Shown piece by piece: positions 43,549 through 54,346 of a stretch of DNA of 64,000 nucleotides. A program made the translations under genes and the position numbers. The stretch is taken from positions 9,341,213 to 9,405,212 of the forward strand of contig NC_063264.1 of NCBI RefSeq assembly GCF_019578655.1. Reading direction: 5' to 3'. The first letter of the stretch is position 1. Each line of letters starts with the position of its first letter. The notes beneath the pieces are model-generated. The model saw only the letters and a program-made list of their open reading frames with translations. It had not been told where the DNA came from and made no database searches. The DNA comes from Ricinus communis. Taxonomy: Eukaryota; Streptophyta; Magnoliopsida; Malpighiales; Euphorbiaceae.

Positions 43549-43803
43549 ATGAAGCCAGCAGGGAAAGAGAACTCTCTGACTCGAGAAGAATCTGAATTTG
43601 CCAACAGGGTTAAGGAACGTTTCGAGAACCAAGAAAAGGCTGTGTATAAAACTTTCATTAATGAATGGAAATTGTATGGAGAAGGGTACAAGAGCAAGCA
43701 TGATCTCTACTGCGACATTGCTCTTCTTTTTGGTGATTATCAGGATTTTCTGATGGAGCTTGCAGCATTCCTCAAAGATGGGTATAGGACAAGTAGCTTT
43801 TAA
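43549..43803 (+). CDS. Stand-alone PAH (SIN3-type) domain microprotein 1 (84 aa)
   Basis: PAH domains are four-helix modules by which SIN3 co-repressors grip transcription factors. The whole 84-residue protein is one such domain: SEFANRVKERFENQEKAVYK (helix 1), FINEWKLYGEGYKSKHDLYC (helix 2 to loop; the usual F---L-DF----), DIALLFGDYQDFLMELAAFL (helices 3-4; the usual V--LF-GH-DL---FN-FLP) and a final KDGY. Residues 1-14 are a polar lead (MKPAGKENSLTREE). There is no nuclear signal, second PAH or HDAC-interacting region, whereas SIN3 proteins exceed 1000 aa. The ATG is the first after a good TATA box, there are no introns, and the frame is intact. PAH2 at 44972 is its tandem partner. A role as competitor or adaptor is inference. 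Confidence 0.82.
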   Translation: MKPAGKENSLTREESEFANRVKERFENQEKAVYKTFINEWKLYGEGYKSKHDLYCDIALLFGDYQDFLMELAAFLKDGYRTSSF

Positions 43804-44266
43804 CTTTGCATGCTTATCAGTTATTTATTAATCCCTATTATAGTAGTAAAATTCAGAATTATTGGTTATAATTAGCAAACATTGAGTTTCCTGTTGATTG
43901 ACTGCTTTCTTTTGTTGCCACCCCTAGATTTGTCTGTTTCTTTTTTTTCTTTTTTTTTCTTTTGCCTTTCAGATGTATCAGCGGTTTAAAATTTTCAGAG
44001 GAAATCAATAATTGGTTCTGAACCATTTGAGGATATGACATAGGAATCACTATTTGCTACTTGAAACAAGCACTTACCCTAAAGTTGGCAGCCCAATTAT
44101 ATAATTGTGATTCCATAACCTACCAATCACTAGAATAAGCAAAAAGGTTATTTGCGTACGGCGCCATTATTTGAATAATTATTTACAATATTGATATAAT
44201 ACAAATAGAAAAGTACCTGTCTAGCAAAAATGAGAGCAAAGTTAGATAAAACTTTTTAAACTTTTT
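43804..44266. other. Intergenic between PAH microproteins
   Basis: 3' flank of PAH1 with a T-rich run near 43940-43965; no other gene. A 41-bp direct repeat starts at 44218 and recurs at 44321, the second copy inside the neighbouring inverted-repeat element. Confidence 0.4.
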
Positions 44267-44884
44267 ACAGTGAGAGTTGCGTTAGGTAAACCAGATTACT
44301 TTAGGCCTTATTGTGTAATGTGTCTAGCAAAAATGAGAACAAAATAAAATAAAATTTTATAAAGTAAATAAAATGATTGCTTCGGACTTTATTTTATAAC
44401 TAGTCGTTTTTCTATTATTATTATATAATTATAAAATTAATTTTTAATAAAAAAGTTATATATATATACATATACATATACATACGTGCGTGGTTCAATT
44501 AGATTTATGGAGTTTAATACTTTCTTTTTTTCGACTTAAGTAATATATGTTTCAGTTTAATACTTTTATGAATACTCAGTAAAAATTCTAAATGCTAATA
44601 TATTCATTTTAACTTTAATCCCTTCAATCCATCACTAATGGTTTGAGATTTGAAAAGTTTTTACCTCCAAATACCTTGTGTTCTAAACGGTACTTCCTTT
44701 TTAAAAATATGTAATAGTTATTTGAATAATTTATCAATTACTGTAACCAGTTATTACATGGGATTACACATTATCTTTATGTTGGTAAAAGTATCTGTGG
44801 ATTTCAAAACCATTAAACCTACCCAAAGGCAAAAGCCATACTCTTGCTGAAGTAATCTGGTTTACCTAACGCAACTCTCACTGT
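44267..44884. mobile_element. Non-autonomous element with perfect 35-bp inverted ends
   Basis: 44267-44301 and 44850-44884 are perfect reverse complements over 35 bp; the left copy starts ACAGTGAGAGTTGCGTTAGG. The 550-bp interior is AT-rich and non-coding. No convincing target duplication flanks it, so the true ends may lie further out (a 41-bp direct repeat TGTCTAGCAAAAATGAGARC... occurs at 44218 and 44321) or it may be a foldback. The right end lies 28 bp from the TATA box of PAH microprotein 2. Confidence 0.75.
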
Positions 44885-44912
44885 CGCTCACCTACTGCAA
44901 ACCAAACTCAAA

Positions 44913-44923
44913 CTATATAAATT
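44913..44923 (+). promoter_or_regulatory. TATA box of PAH microprotein 2
   Basis: ACTATATAAATT lies about 55 bp before the ATG at 44972, the same distance as in PAH1, and just outside the inverted-repeat element. Confidence 0.65.
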
Positions 44924-44971
44924 ACAGAAGATCATCAAGAAAATTATCTGAAAGAATTTGAAGGGAAAAAC

Positions 44972-45223
44972 ATGTGCAACCCAGTAATGGCCAAAGATAT
45001 TTCTCTTTCTCAAGAAGAATACGGTTTTGCAAACAGGGTTGGAGAACTGTTCGAGAACCAATCAGAAGAAATGTATAGAGCATTCCTCCATGAATGGAAA
45101 TTGTATGAACAGGGGCACAAGGGCAAGCATGATCTCTACTGTGAGATTGCTTTTCTTTTCTGTGATAATCAAGAATTTGTCGTAGAACTCGCAAGATTCT
45201 TAAGAGACTATAGCATTGTTTAG
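44972..45223 (+). CDS. Stand-alone PAH (SIN3-type) domain microprotein 2 (83 aa)
   Basis: Same single-domain layout as microprotein 1 and alignable without gaps over the domain: EEYGFANRVGELFENQSEEM, YRAFLHEWKLYEQGHKGKHD, LYCEIAFLFCDNQEFVVELA and a final RFLRDYSIV. Conserved between the copies are F-NRV-E-FENQ, Y--F--EWKLY--G-K-KHDLYC-IA-LF-D-Q-F--ELA-FL. The N-terminus (MCNPVMAKDISLSQ) differs; an internal Met6 could also start it. Differences are scattered and mostly conservative, with an intact frame, which suggests both copies were under selection after duplication (inference; no rates computed). No intron, signal peptide or membrane segment. Confidence 0.82.
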   Translation: MCNPVMAKDISLSQEEYGFANRVGELFENQSEEMYRAFLHEWKLYEQGHKGKHDLYCEIAFLFCDNQEFVVELARFLRDYSIV

Positions 45224-46290
45224 CAGTTGATGGTCAATTAAGTATCCTGTGTTGTGTCCTGTATTAATCTGAGAAGATTCTTGATGTTTATTGAGTCTTA
45301 ATTAATGAATCCATCTGTGCTATAATCTCTTTTCTCCATCTTGAGAAACAAAATATGATTATTCTAATTGATTGATTAATCCATTTTAACTATAGATACA
45401 TATATGTGATATGCTTTCCTTACATATTCACACAAGTGAAAATAGAATAAGTACATAGCTGAGTTACTTCATGGAAATCTGATTTTTCTTTTCTTCTTTT
45501 TAATTTCCTCACCGTGCATATTAGTATCTAGCAACTAGTAAAGTTAGCTTGCTATCCTTTTTCAAGAAATCTCTTTGCTTTTAAAAGATAAGTTATAAGC
45601 TATTTCTTTGCTTAGTTTTTTTGTCTTCTATCATGGAACCTATTCTTTCTGAGTTTATACTGGACTGAACTTCTTGTGTTAGTCCTTTTGAGTTTGACCC
45701 AGAGTAGAAGCAGAAGCAGAGGAGGTTCAAACTTGAATAGTAATAATGCAGCTCTTTCTCGCAAAAACCATCTATTTTTACTTCTATAGCTCTAATACTG
45801 ATTTTTTTGTTGAACTGAAATTTGACGTTGTTTATCAAAGAAAAACCACCAGGTTCCAGTGGTGCATCTTTGTAGTTTGTGTTAAGTTTTAGTCAAACCC
45901 CATTGTCTATAACAAGAAGAACGCATATTTTGACTGGCTGGTGATGGCTGTCAAGGATAATAATCCTTAAGATACCATGATCTGTTTCTGACTCTTCCTC
46001 TAAGCTGAAAACCTGACTTGACAAATTGGGCGAATGGCGAATACTGAATTAACAAAATTGGTATTCACCAGGCTTTGACCCTGGTGGTCATACACTTACA
46101 AATGTTGGAGTTGGTTTCACCAGGATTTAACCTGTGACACCGACCAAAAAAATAGACAAAATGGGTGAATGAATATGGTCTAATCTATTTATGCATTGGT
46201 TAAAAAAAAGGGTTATATTCTTTATTTGCACTTCCTATATGGCATGCATGGTATACAGTGCTAGAGTGTTGGGTTTCTTTGATCTATTGG
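45224..46290. other. Intergenic, no gene recognised
   Basis: The first 150 bp would be the 3' flank of PAH2. Around 46038-46135 a CACCAGG...CCTGGTG hairpin and a related half-copy lie in otherwise plain sequence; see rejected items. Confidence 0.35.
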
Positions 46291-46301
46291 TAATTTAGTA
46301 A

Positions 46302-46860
46302 ATGCAAGTTGAATCATCCAAATCAAAAGCCAGAGCAGCTATAGTAATAGAAGCAAATAAGTATGCTTATAGTCTGGAACCTACTGTTGATAGCAGGGCA
46401 TCTAGTTTTGTTAATCATGTAATAGAAGCAAATAAGTATACTCATAATCTGGAACCTACCATTGATGTGCTTAAGGTGATGGACGAACCCAGTGCATAAG
46501 TACATTCGGAAGATACCGTTATAACTATCTTTGATGCAGCTTTTCATCAATCAGAAATTTGTTGGAGCCATTGGGATAGTTGCAACAAGTGAGGAAAGTA
46601 TAGCGCTGTTGTCGCATAATATGAAAATTCCCTATGCCTCAAATCCTGAGCATTTGGAGTCCGTTGCGCTAAATGAAGCTAGGGTCAAGTCTAGAAGTTG
46701 TGATTTCTCGAAGGTTACCAGTATGGCTGCGGGTCAGCTCATTTCTCCATCTAGTTTAGCAGCAATCTTTTATGATATTCACAGCCTTTCGGATCAGTTT
46801 GTTTGCCCTTCTTCTGTTCGTGTTAGTAGAAACAGAAATTTGACTGCACACATGTTTTGA
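46302..46860 (+). pseudogene. RNase H-like (RVT_3-type) relic with internal 75-bp duplication
   Basis: The right part (46515-46860) reads FDAAFHQS, a shift, then KFVGAIGIVATSEESIALLS, LISPSSLAAIFYDIHSLSDQ, FVCPSSVRVSRNRNLTAHMF. This is the pattern of plant RNase H-like domains associated with LINEs (D-A-F, G-GIV-RD, SPSSLA-I--DI--LS--F, V-R--N--AH), with the middle catalytic Glu/Asp segment weak. The left part (46302-46499) contains a tandem duplication with a 75-bp period (46344-46391 and 46419-46466) giving two copies of IEANKY-(Y/H)-(S/N)LEPT-D. It ends in TAA. A frameshift separates the halves. Probably a dead retroelement-derived gene; host function not shown. Confidence 0.5.
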
Positions 46861-47454
46861 AATGTAGCCAATAAAACGTTAGACAGATGAAATAACAAGA
46901 ATCTTTTCTAACTTAATTAAACTTTCAATGGATTTGCTAAAGGTTCAAAGTGCAGCAGAGGAAGAGCCTGCAACTGCTGCCTATCATTGTAGGAAGGAGA
47001 TCAATGGAAGCCAATAATGTTAACTAGCTCTAGAATTTTCCTTTCCCCTTATTTTATAGTAGTTAATTCTGTACACCATGGACTGTGAACACAAGTCAAT
47101 TAATTTAAGCTGCTGTCTCTATAGGAAGTTTGACATGTTTAAACCCATTCCCCTGCTTCTCTAGTTAAAATTTTGACCATTTAAGAGCCTAAATTAAAAT
47201 TATATGTAATTATAATTCATGGGTTTTGCTGGATTAGCTTCTGGGAAATATATTTTTCAAATTTGACAAACCTATAGCTATATTTATCAATAATCATAAA
47301 TTAACAGATTATAAACTTTCAAAAGATGGAACTCAAAATGAAACAATCAAACAAAGTTGAAGGTAAATTTGCTAAATTTTTTTTTCTTTCTGTATCAATA
47401 ACATCAACAATTATTACATCCCAGATAAAAGAATAGCAAAGAGAGGGGAAAAAA
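46861..47454. other. Intergenic between RNase H relic and EF-hand gene
   Basis: No gene; the right end is the 3' untranslated region of the minus-strand EF-hand gene. Confidence 0.35.
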
Positions 47455-47817
47455 TCAATAAGAAAAATCCTTCAATTCCTGTAAAAGAGCCTCCTCCAAC
47501 AAAAACTTGGACTCTTCCATCAATTCAGGACTCAATCTAAACATCAAAACGCAAAACTCCATCTGATTGAGAGCACCATCACCATCAAAATCGCCTTCTT
47601 TTAACATACACCTTAAATCATCATCACTCAAATCCTGTAAACCCAATAAAGCTGAGTTCTTCTTAAGACTTTCAAAAGTGATAACACCCTTTTCGTTGTC
47701 CACCAAAAGATTGAATCCATTACATAACTCACCGATCAGACCATCACCACCTAGCTTATCAGCCATAATAGGCAAGTAATCATGGAAATCTGATGATGGG
47801 CTCTGTGAGGATGCCAT
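47455..47817 (-). CDS. Single-EF-hand calcium-binding protein, KIC/PBP1 type (120 aa)
   Basis: KIC-type proteins sense calcium and bind partners such as the kinesin KCBP or the kinase PINOID (family knowledge). The start is the ATG at 47817 (MASSQSPSSDFHDYLPIM); the frame is open upstream but has no earlier ATG. A degenerate first half (GLIGELCNGFNLLVDNEKGV) is followed by one canonical EF loop, DFDGDGALNQME (D-x-D-G-D-G-x-L-x-x-x-E, residues about 80-91), then FCVLMFRLSPELMEES, a signature close to the KIC family. No intron, usual length for the family (about 120-135). The acidic C-terminus ends ELKDFSY. Intact; family assignment strong, partner unknown. Confidence 0.88.
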   Translation of the reverse strand: MASSQSPSSDFHDYLPIMADKLGGDGLIGELCNGFNLLVDNEKGVITFESLKKNSALLGLQDLSDDDLRCMLKEGDFDGDGALNQMEFCVLMFRLSPELMEESKFLLEEALLQELKDFSY

Positions 47818-47939
47818 ATCTTGATTCCTTGAAGAAGATAACAGATTCAAAAAGAATTAAGGAAGGAAATGAGAGAAATATTTGATGTGTGAGTAAAATT
47901 ATGAATTAGCATGCGTATATATATAACGGGGGAAATGGG

Positions 47940-48475
47940 TTTTCCAAGAAGGAGAGGCCATTGAAGACAACTAGGATACAGGTAAGGAAAGGAAGGTCAA
48001 GACTTGTTTTCTTGAAGCCTGCAGATGGGTTTCTTGGAAGGTCATCTAGGGGTGAAACGGTCATATTACTGGAAGTATAGAGGTGGGTTTCTAGGGAGGC
48101 TTTTGGGAAGGTGATTAGACTGACTAGGGATAAAGTGGTCATTTTATTATAAATTGACCAAAAGGTCAAGTACAGGACACTTATACGCAGGGGTAAAATC
48201 GAAACTTCAGGTAAATACTGAGGTGCTGTCTGCGGCTAGTTCAGTGAGAAAAGAGAACGTAAAGGGGTACAATTGTCAAAACAGTAGGCGATTCGTGAAG
48301 GGTTAAAGTGGCCAATTCCGAGGAAATTGACCGAAAGGTCAATCATATAGAACACTTTTAGTATGGGGTAGTGTAGGGTGAAATGGGTAATTTAAAGTAA
48401 ATAGCGAGGTGCTGTCTGGGGTCGATTTCTTCGCGAGGAAGGAGAATAAAGGGGGGAAGAATTGTCAAAAAATGA
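47940..48475. repeat. Diverged tandem repeats upstream of the EF-hand gene
   Basis: A unit at 48150-48283 (AAATTGACCAAAAGGTCAA, GGACACTTATACG, AGGTGCTGTCTG, ACAATTGTCAAAA) recurs at 48321-48472 with the same word order. Shorter related units (GGGTTTCTTGGAAGGTCATC ... GGTGAAACGGTCAT and GGGTTTCTAGGGAGGC ... GGATAAAGTGGTCAT) lie at about 48020-48065 and 48085-48140. The region has higher GC than its surroundings. Confidence 0.6.
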
Positions 48476-49502
48476 CATAAAAAAATGGAGTTGGGAGGTG
48501 ATACATTGCAGGTTGAGAATGTCAACAAATGAATGTGGAAATGGAGTACGTAAAAAAGACATGCAAGGAATTATTCGGACAGCTATTAAATTCCAAGAAA
48601 TGAGTACACTTAGGAAACTGCTATCAGAAAAGCTAATGGCAGAGTTTGTGACTTGTATTTTGAGCTGCATTTTCTTTTCTTCCTTTTCACTATTTTCCAG
48701 ACAATTTTCCATACTCTCTGTACTAATTTGATTTTTTAGTTTTGGGTCGGTTTTTTGGTTTTTTTTTTTTTTTTTTAATTTCTTTTATCGCCCTTACGAC
48801 TGAGGTGGTGGCCTGATAAATAAGCCACTTCCTCCCCTGTATTGATTTAGGTTTGATTTTCTCAATTAGAACCGGATGAGAATCTGATTTGAAGGATAGA
48901 AAACAGGCCTGGGACCAAAATCTGTTCACAAATGCATTGGTAAATCTTTTTTATATTGAGATTTTGTGGTTCGACATTTCAAGAGTTGCGGCTCATTTTT
49001 GCATCCCTACATTATCTTAAGATTTTATCCAGTGAGAATTCAGCACCACGTGATTTAGACTTTATTTTCTGATTGACAATATTCAATTTTGAAAGCTTAT
49101 AAAACAACTAGTATTTTAAAAATCATGACACTTCAAGTATAAGGACTTCGTATTCCTGTCGTTTTAGGTCTTATACTAAATTATAATTGAAATTTAAGAA
49201 AGACAACATACAAAAAATTAGTTTAATTTAACACTAAGAACTCGAGATATATGAACCACAACCGGAATTGAATGCAAAACAAATCACAATTGCCAAAATG
49301 TTTACTTATAGTCCGCGATTAGAGGTGGCTTACTGAGGTAGGACACTAAAACAACTGCTTTAAGACTCTTCCATTATAAAAACTCCTTAATTATAAAAGT
49401 TTCATATATATATATATATATATATATAATATTGTTATGTTGTTGGTTATATTTCTAAAGTTTTAATTTAATAAAAATGTTTTACAACTTCTAGGCTAAT
49501 AT
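48476..49502. other. Intergenic, no gene recognised
   Basis: Short frames at 48392-48731 overlap each other on both strands without family resemblance. A T18-like run is at 48758-48776 and a TA tract at 49403-49428. Confidence 0.35.
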
Positions 49503-52376
49503 TGTAATACTCGTTTCTTTTAATAATAATATTATTAGTAGTAATAACTAATAACAAGCTTTTATTTAATTTAAATTAGTTTTATTTTGAGTAATTGAAT
49601 TGAGATGATTTAAAATAGAATTTCAATGCTAGATAAAAATAAAGGAATTTATTTTCTATATCTAATTAGTTTGATTTTCAAAAAATTAATTAAGTGAATT
49701 TCTTAGGGGATAAATTATGTTTTCATATATATATATAGGTCACACTCAAATTTAATTTAATATGAGTATATGAATCAAATATTATATTTGAAAGTTATGA
49801 AAGAAATAGTAGATTTTATTTTTATAAAATAATTTACTGGGAAATGATAAATTTTAATTAGTAAATGGTGTTGGTTTAAATTGAAAAATAGTTAATAAAT
49901 TGATTATTTAAGTTAATTAAGTATTATGATTAATTTGACAATTAGTTATGAAATAAGAGCTAAAAGTATAATTTCTTTAATATGGGGTTTAAATGAGAAT
50001 TTTCATGGTTGGTATTTTTGTAATTAAAAATATGTCAGTAAGGGCATTTTAGTAATTTCACCATTAAAAGCAAGGGTAATTAAGTAACTCTCTATTTTTA
50101 ATAATTTTAATTTGGCCCAAATTAAGTAGTTAAGGGTTTAATTGAAATGCTATAGAAAAGTTGGAGGGTTAAATAGAAAATTTTACAAGGAAAAATTGTT
50201 AGTAATTAAAAAGAATGAGGGACTAAATGGTTAATAAGTGAAAGTCGAGGGACCTGTTGACGATAAAGAAAAGAAAGAAAAGAAGGTCGAGGAAGAAGAG
50301 GAGGGAGAGAAGGAGCTTCATCGGCCATCAATGGCAGACGACAAAGGAGGCCCCATCCGAGCGAGGTGGCGATGGCTGGAGGTAGAGGAGTTGCCGGCGA
50401 GTGCAGCGGCAATGGCGATGACAGCTAAGAGCGGTGAGAAGTGGCAGGAAATGGCAAAGAAGGCAGCCGCTCTCCGATGCTGTTCATAGCATTCCCGGTG
50501 TCCAATGGCGGCGGTTTCAGTCTTAAAATTATTGGTGACTTGAGGGCTTTCCTTTGGGGGCAGCAACTTCAGCAATAGTGACCGGAGGAGAGAGTTCCAG
50601 CAAAGTGAAAGCAGTTCAGATTTCTCACTTTTTCGGCCGGTGCCATTGAGCTTTCGACGATCAAAGGGCATATTCAAACTCCCTTCAGCTCAAGCTTTCC
50701 AATAGCACTAGTTTTGCAGCGATCAGATTCTGTTTGAAAATCAACGGTCGAGATCGTCCGTGGATTTCTCCGGATGATAGGGGGCTGGATCAGAGGATCG
50801 GGTGCTAGAATCATCGTCTGTGTGTTATTTCGAGTCCATAGGCATGCTCGGATCGTGGATCGGACTTCGGCGGCTAAAGGCAAGTCGGCCGATTTATCAA
50901 GCATCTTGGTAATTCTCTAGCCGTTGATTTTTAGAGATTGTTAATTAAATTTTTATTGATTAATTATTGTATTGTGTACTAGAAAAATTATGTGAGGATT
51001 GATTGTTGAAATAAATATTATGTCGGACCGTCTGCCAATAATTGTGATCTGTGATGTGTTGCGAAATTGAGAAAAATAATATAATTTTGGTGGCCCGATC
51101 CCGTTAATTAATTGTTGAAAATTAGAAGTATTTTTGGCAGGTCCTAGACCTGTTATACGGGGGAGTAAACGTCTGTATTTTAAGAGAAGTTCTGTCGAAT
51201 TTTCGGGAGAATTTTTGAATCGAAATTCTTAGACAGTCAGTTCTAGGAGTCTAGGCCTAGGGTTATTTATTAAATATTTTATTTTTATTGATTGAACTGC
51301 TCATGTAAATAGATAATCCATCATTTCAACTTGCTCCACCCGAGGCTTAGGAGCAGAGTAAGGAGGTCGTTAAAACTGTGAGTCTGTTATACATGTGTCT
51401 TGCAAAGATCTTAAATAGTAATTCTGATTAATTGATTTATAAATTTGAATTATTCATTTATTTACTATTCATATATCAATTTCTACATCATTGATATTAT
51501 ATTTGCGTGTTGACTCGGGATGAGGCGACAGTAGAACTTACTACCTGATGGGTTGCATCAGGACCGCGTGCGCACCGATATGAATTTGAGACAGGTAGTA
51601 AAAGAATAATTTAGGACTTGTCCTGGTCGAGTTCAACTCTCTGGGCTGTGTAGAGTATGTTTGCCGAAGTAAAGGTCCATGGTCAAGTGTTGCTCTCTGA
51701 GCGCCGACTTTATTGGAAATTAAATGACCAGACTAGATTTAAGGACCCTGGTCGAGCTTCATTCTCTGGACACTAGTTCTATTGGAATGAGAGAGCAAAA
51801 ATGCTATTAGTGTTGGGGTTAGGGTTCTGCTGAGGTACTTGTCTCGTAGCTTGAAAAATATATTTTGTTGAATTATGGTATGACACGTGTTTTTACATGA
51901 CCTAATATTTTATTTGATTAAATAAATATTTTATTAAAGTGGTTGTATTTATTTTTAGATATATGATTTTAACTCACTCTCGAGACTGACAGTCTCAATT
52001 TAACTGTTTTTCAGGTGTTTGTTAGTTTCCTGCAGTTCTTTTCCTCTAGCAGCCGACTCCTTCATCTTCGGATTAATGTAACTGATTTTATTGGTATGTT
52101 GACTTTTAAAATTCTAGATTCTCCACAGTAGAAAGTTTTAGAACTTATCATTTGTAATGGCATGTTAATTCAGATTTTACCTAATTATGCTGGCAGACCG
52201 AATTAAATATGTAGTATCTAGCAGTTAAATGTTAGTTGTGAAATAGTGCTAATGGTCAAAATCTAGATTATATTTTGATTTAGTTAGTGAATGGTCAGGC
52301 TTGCTATAGGTTTCGGTAGCCTTATGCCTATCCATTTTCTAGCGCCGATTACAGGCCCACAGATCAGGTCGTGATA
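49503..52376 (+). mobile_element. Probable solo LTR (about 2.9 kb) of a large retrotransposon
   Basis: It begins TGTAATACTCG followed by TAATAATAATATTATTAG, and ends GGTTTCGGTAGCCTTATGCC ... CTAGCGCCGATTACAGG ... GATCAGGTCGTGATA. Such ends (TGTAATRCCCG... and ...GGTCGTGACA) are characteristic of long LTRs of plant Ty3/gypsy-type elements as I remember them; here the last C is T. Flanks AATAT and AAAAT agree at 4 of 5 positions. The interior is GC-richer (50230-50920, 51480-51840) with overlapping short frames on both strands and no gag-pol, which explains those frames as non-genic. No second LTR is in the window. Confidence 0.55.
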
Positions 52377-54340
52377 AAAATATATATATATTTAGTCTTT
52401 ATTTCAAACATTTTACAGCCGCAGTCCAATTAAAGCTCATTTATGTATTTTTGGCTCACTTTTTTCTCTTTTTGGCTATTATCATCTGAAATTAGACAAG
52501 AAAACTAAAATGAGGTAAAAAATACATATTTCTATATATTATATATATAAAAAACATATACCAATAAATCACTAAAGTATCTTAATTATATATATATATA
52601 TATATATAATATTGATGTCAAATATTAGAACAAGGGACAATCATTTTGTTATTATAATAGGATTATATTCTATTTTATTTCATTTAAATACAATTTTTTT
52701 ACAATTCACGTTTGAATTTTTCGCCAACAACTCTAACTTGATGATTTAAAAAAAGAGAAAAAAAGAAAAAAAAATGTTAATTAGAAGTGCTATAAAATTA
52801 AGAATTGAATGAAAACAACCAAATGCCGCCAAAATTGGGAAGTAAATGGCATATGCCTTTTCAATTATTTTATTCAAACAATAAATATTGATGGACGGAT
52901 TTTTTCTAGTTTAATTAAAATATATCCTAAATATATAGCTGTGTTAAAATTATTGAGGAAATATTTTAATATCTGTAAGAATCTGTATTCTAAATTAATT
53001 CTAGATTTATATAATATTAAAAAAAATTAAAAATAAAATTAATTTTAACCATATTTTAAAAGGAAACAAATTAATTTAATGATTTTTACCACACGCATAC
53101 TATATTTTGGTTTTTGTTAAACTGCAGTTTTTCATTTCATTTAATCATGGAACCTGCAGTTTTCTCCATTTTTCTGTTTACAATCCTTTGCAATTATACT
53201 ACATCACATGTGCTATATGTTCTGAAAACTTTTGTGTATAAATATGTATTATGCATATTTTATATAAATAAATAATTTAAAATATTTCGAACAAAATTTT
53301 TATATCCAAACGTTTTAATCCAAATAATATTATCATATTTTTTTCATTGCATAATGATGTAAGCATATATGCAAGATGCAAATGTATACATTTTCTCATT
53401 GTTATTTAAAAAAGAAACAAAATCTTCTATTGGGAGGCTAAGAGGGATTAGTCAACCCGTGAAGACAGTAGACACCATCAAATATTCCAAAGTTATTGTC
53501 TTTATGGTGTCAACACACTTAAGTTGAATAGGTCATCCATGCATGCTCCAAACCCAAGAGCAAGGGTCAATATAATATATATATATATATTATCAATCCT
53601 TTTCACATTAATGGGTAGCCATAGATATGGCGATCAGGAATTTCCTTCTTTTTATTTCTTTTTTAAATTTTTGAGGAAGTCATGGCACTCCTAGAAGTAA
53701 TCAAGCTGGAAATATCCAAGAATCAGCCTTAAGAGAAGCTATTGGCTCTCCCTCAGACTATCCTTGGGAGATAAATATTATTGTACATAACATTATTTTG
53801 CTTACATGGTTTGCATCTTAGGTATAGAAATGAAGGCATGAATTAAGGCCTGGTACAATTCCGAAGATTGTAATTTGACAGAGAGATGGAAAAGAAAATA
53901 AGAAATAGTCAGCAGTTTGTTTGGCTTTTTGAAAGATAGTGAGCTGTTGAACGGCACATTGCAAAATCCCTGCTTATTTAAAACTCTTGCACTAAAATAA
54001 ATGATTTATTAATTTTAAATAATAAATTATACATTAATTATTCAATTTTTAAAATATAAAATAGTTTTGTGTCTCTCTTACACCGGTTGTGGTGGGGGCA
54101 ACAATTTCAGAATACACATCTTCAATTAAGTTCCAGGATATCTACAGCTAGGAATTTTGAGAGCGATTCTAGTGATATAGACAGGCGGTGATGGCTTTCT
54201 TATGGGTTCTGTTCGACTAAAATCTCCATTTTCTCTAGCACTTTTGCATTAGAAACTATAAACAAAGTTGCAAATTTCTGAGTTAGTTTTAGCTGGAGTT
54301 TAATTCCTTTTATTCTGTTTTACTTCATCATAAAGAGGTG
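52377..54340. other. Intergenic, no gene recognised
   Basis: AT-rich. A 73-codon plus frame (52809-53030) is lysine/isoleucine/asparagine-rich by composition. No promoter or family signal. Confidence 0.35.
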
Positions 54341-54346
54341 AAAATT

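Noticed and set aside
43859..44050. Lysine-rich minus frame with a KKKKKKK run
   Set aside because: Produced by a T-rich run in the 3' flank of PAH microprotein 1.
44922..45194. 90-codon minus frame across PAH microprotein 2
   Set aside because: Shadow of the PAH frame; the PAH domain pattern and its conservation with the tandem copy decide the strand.
46038..46135. CACCAGGC...CCTGGTG hairpin and AGGTTAAATCCTG-like words resembling tRNA T-arms or B boxes on the minus strand
   Set aside because: No A box at the right distance and no cloverleaf; treated as chance hairpins.
50206..50904. Overlapping 68-119-codon frames on both strands in GC-rich DNA
   Set aside because: They lie inside the probable solo LTR, overlap each other, and have no recognisable domain; GC-rich composition alone explains the lack of stops.
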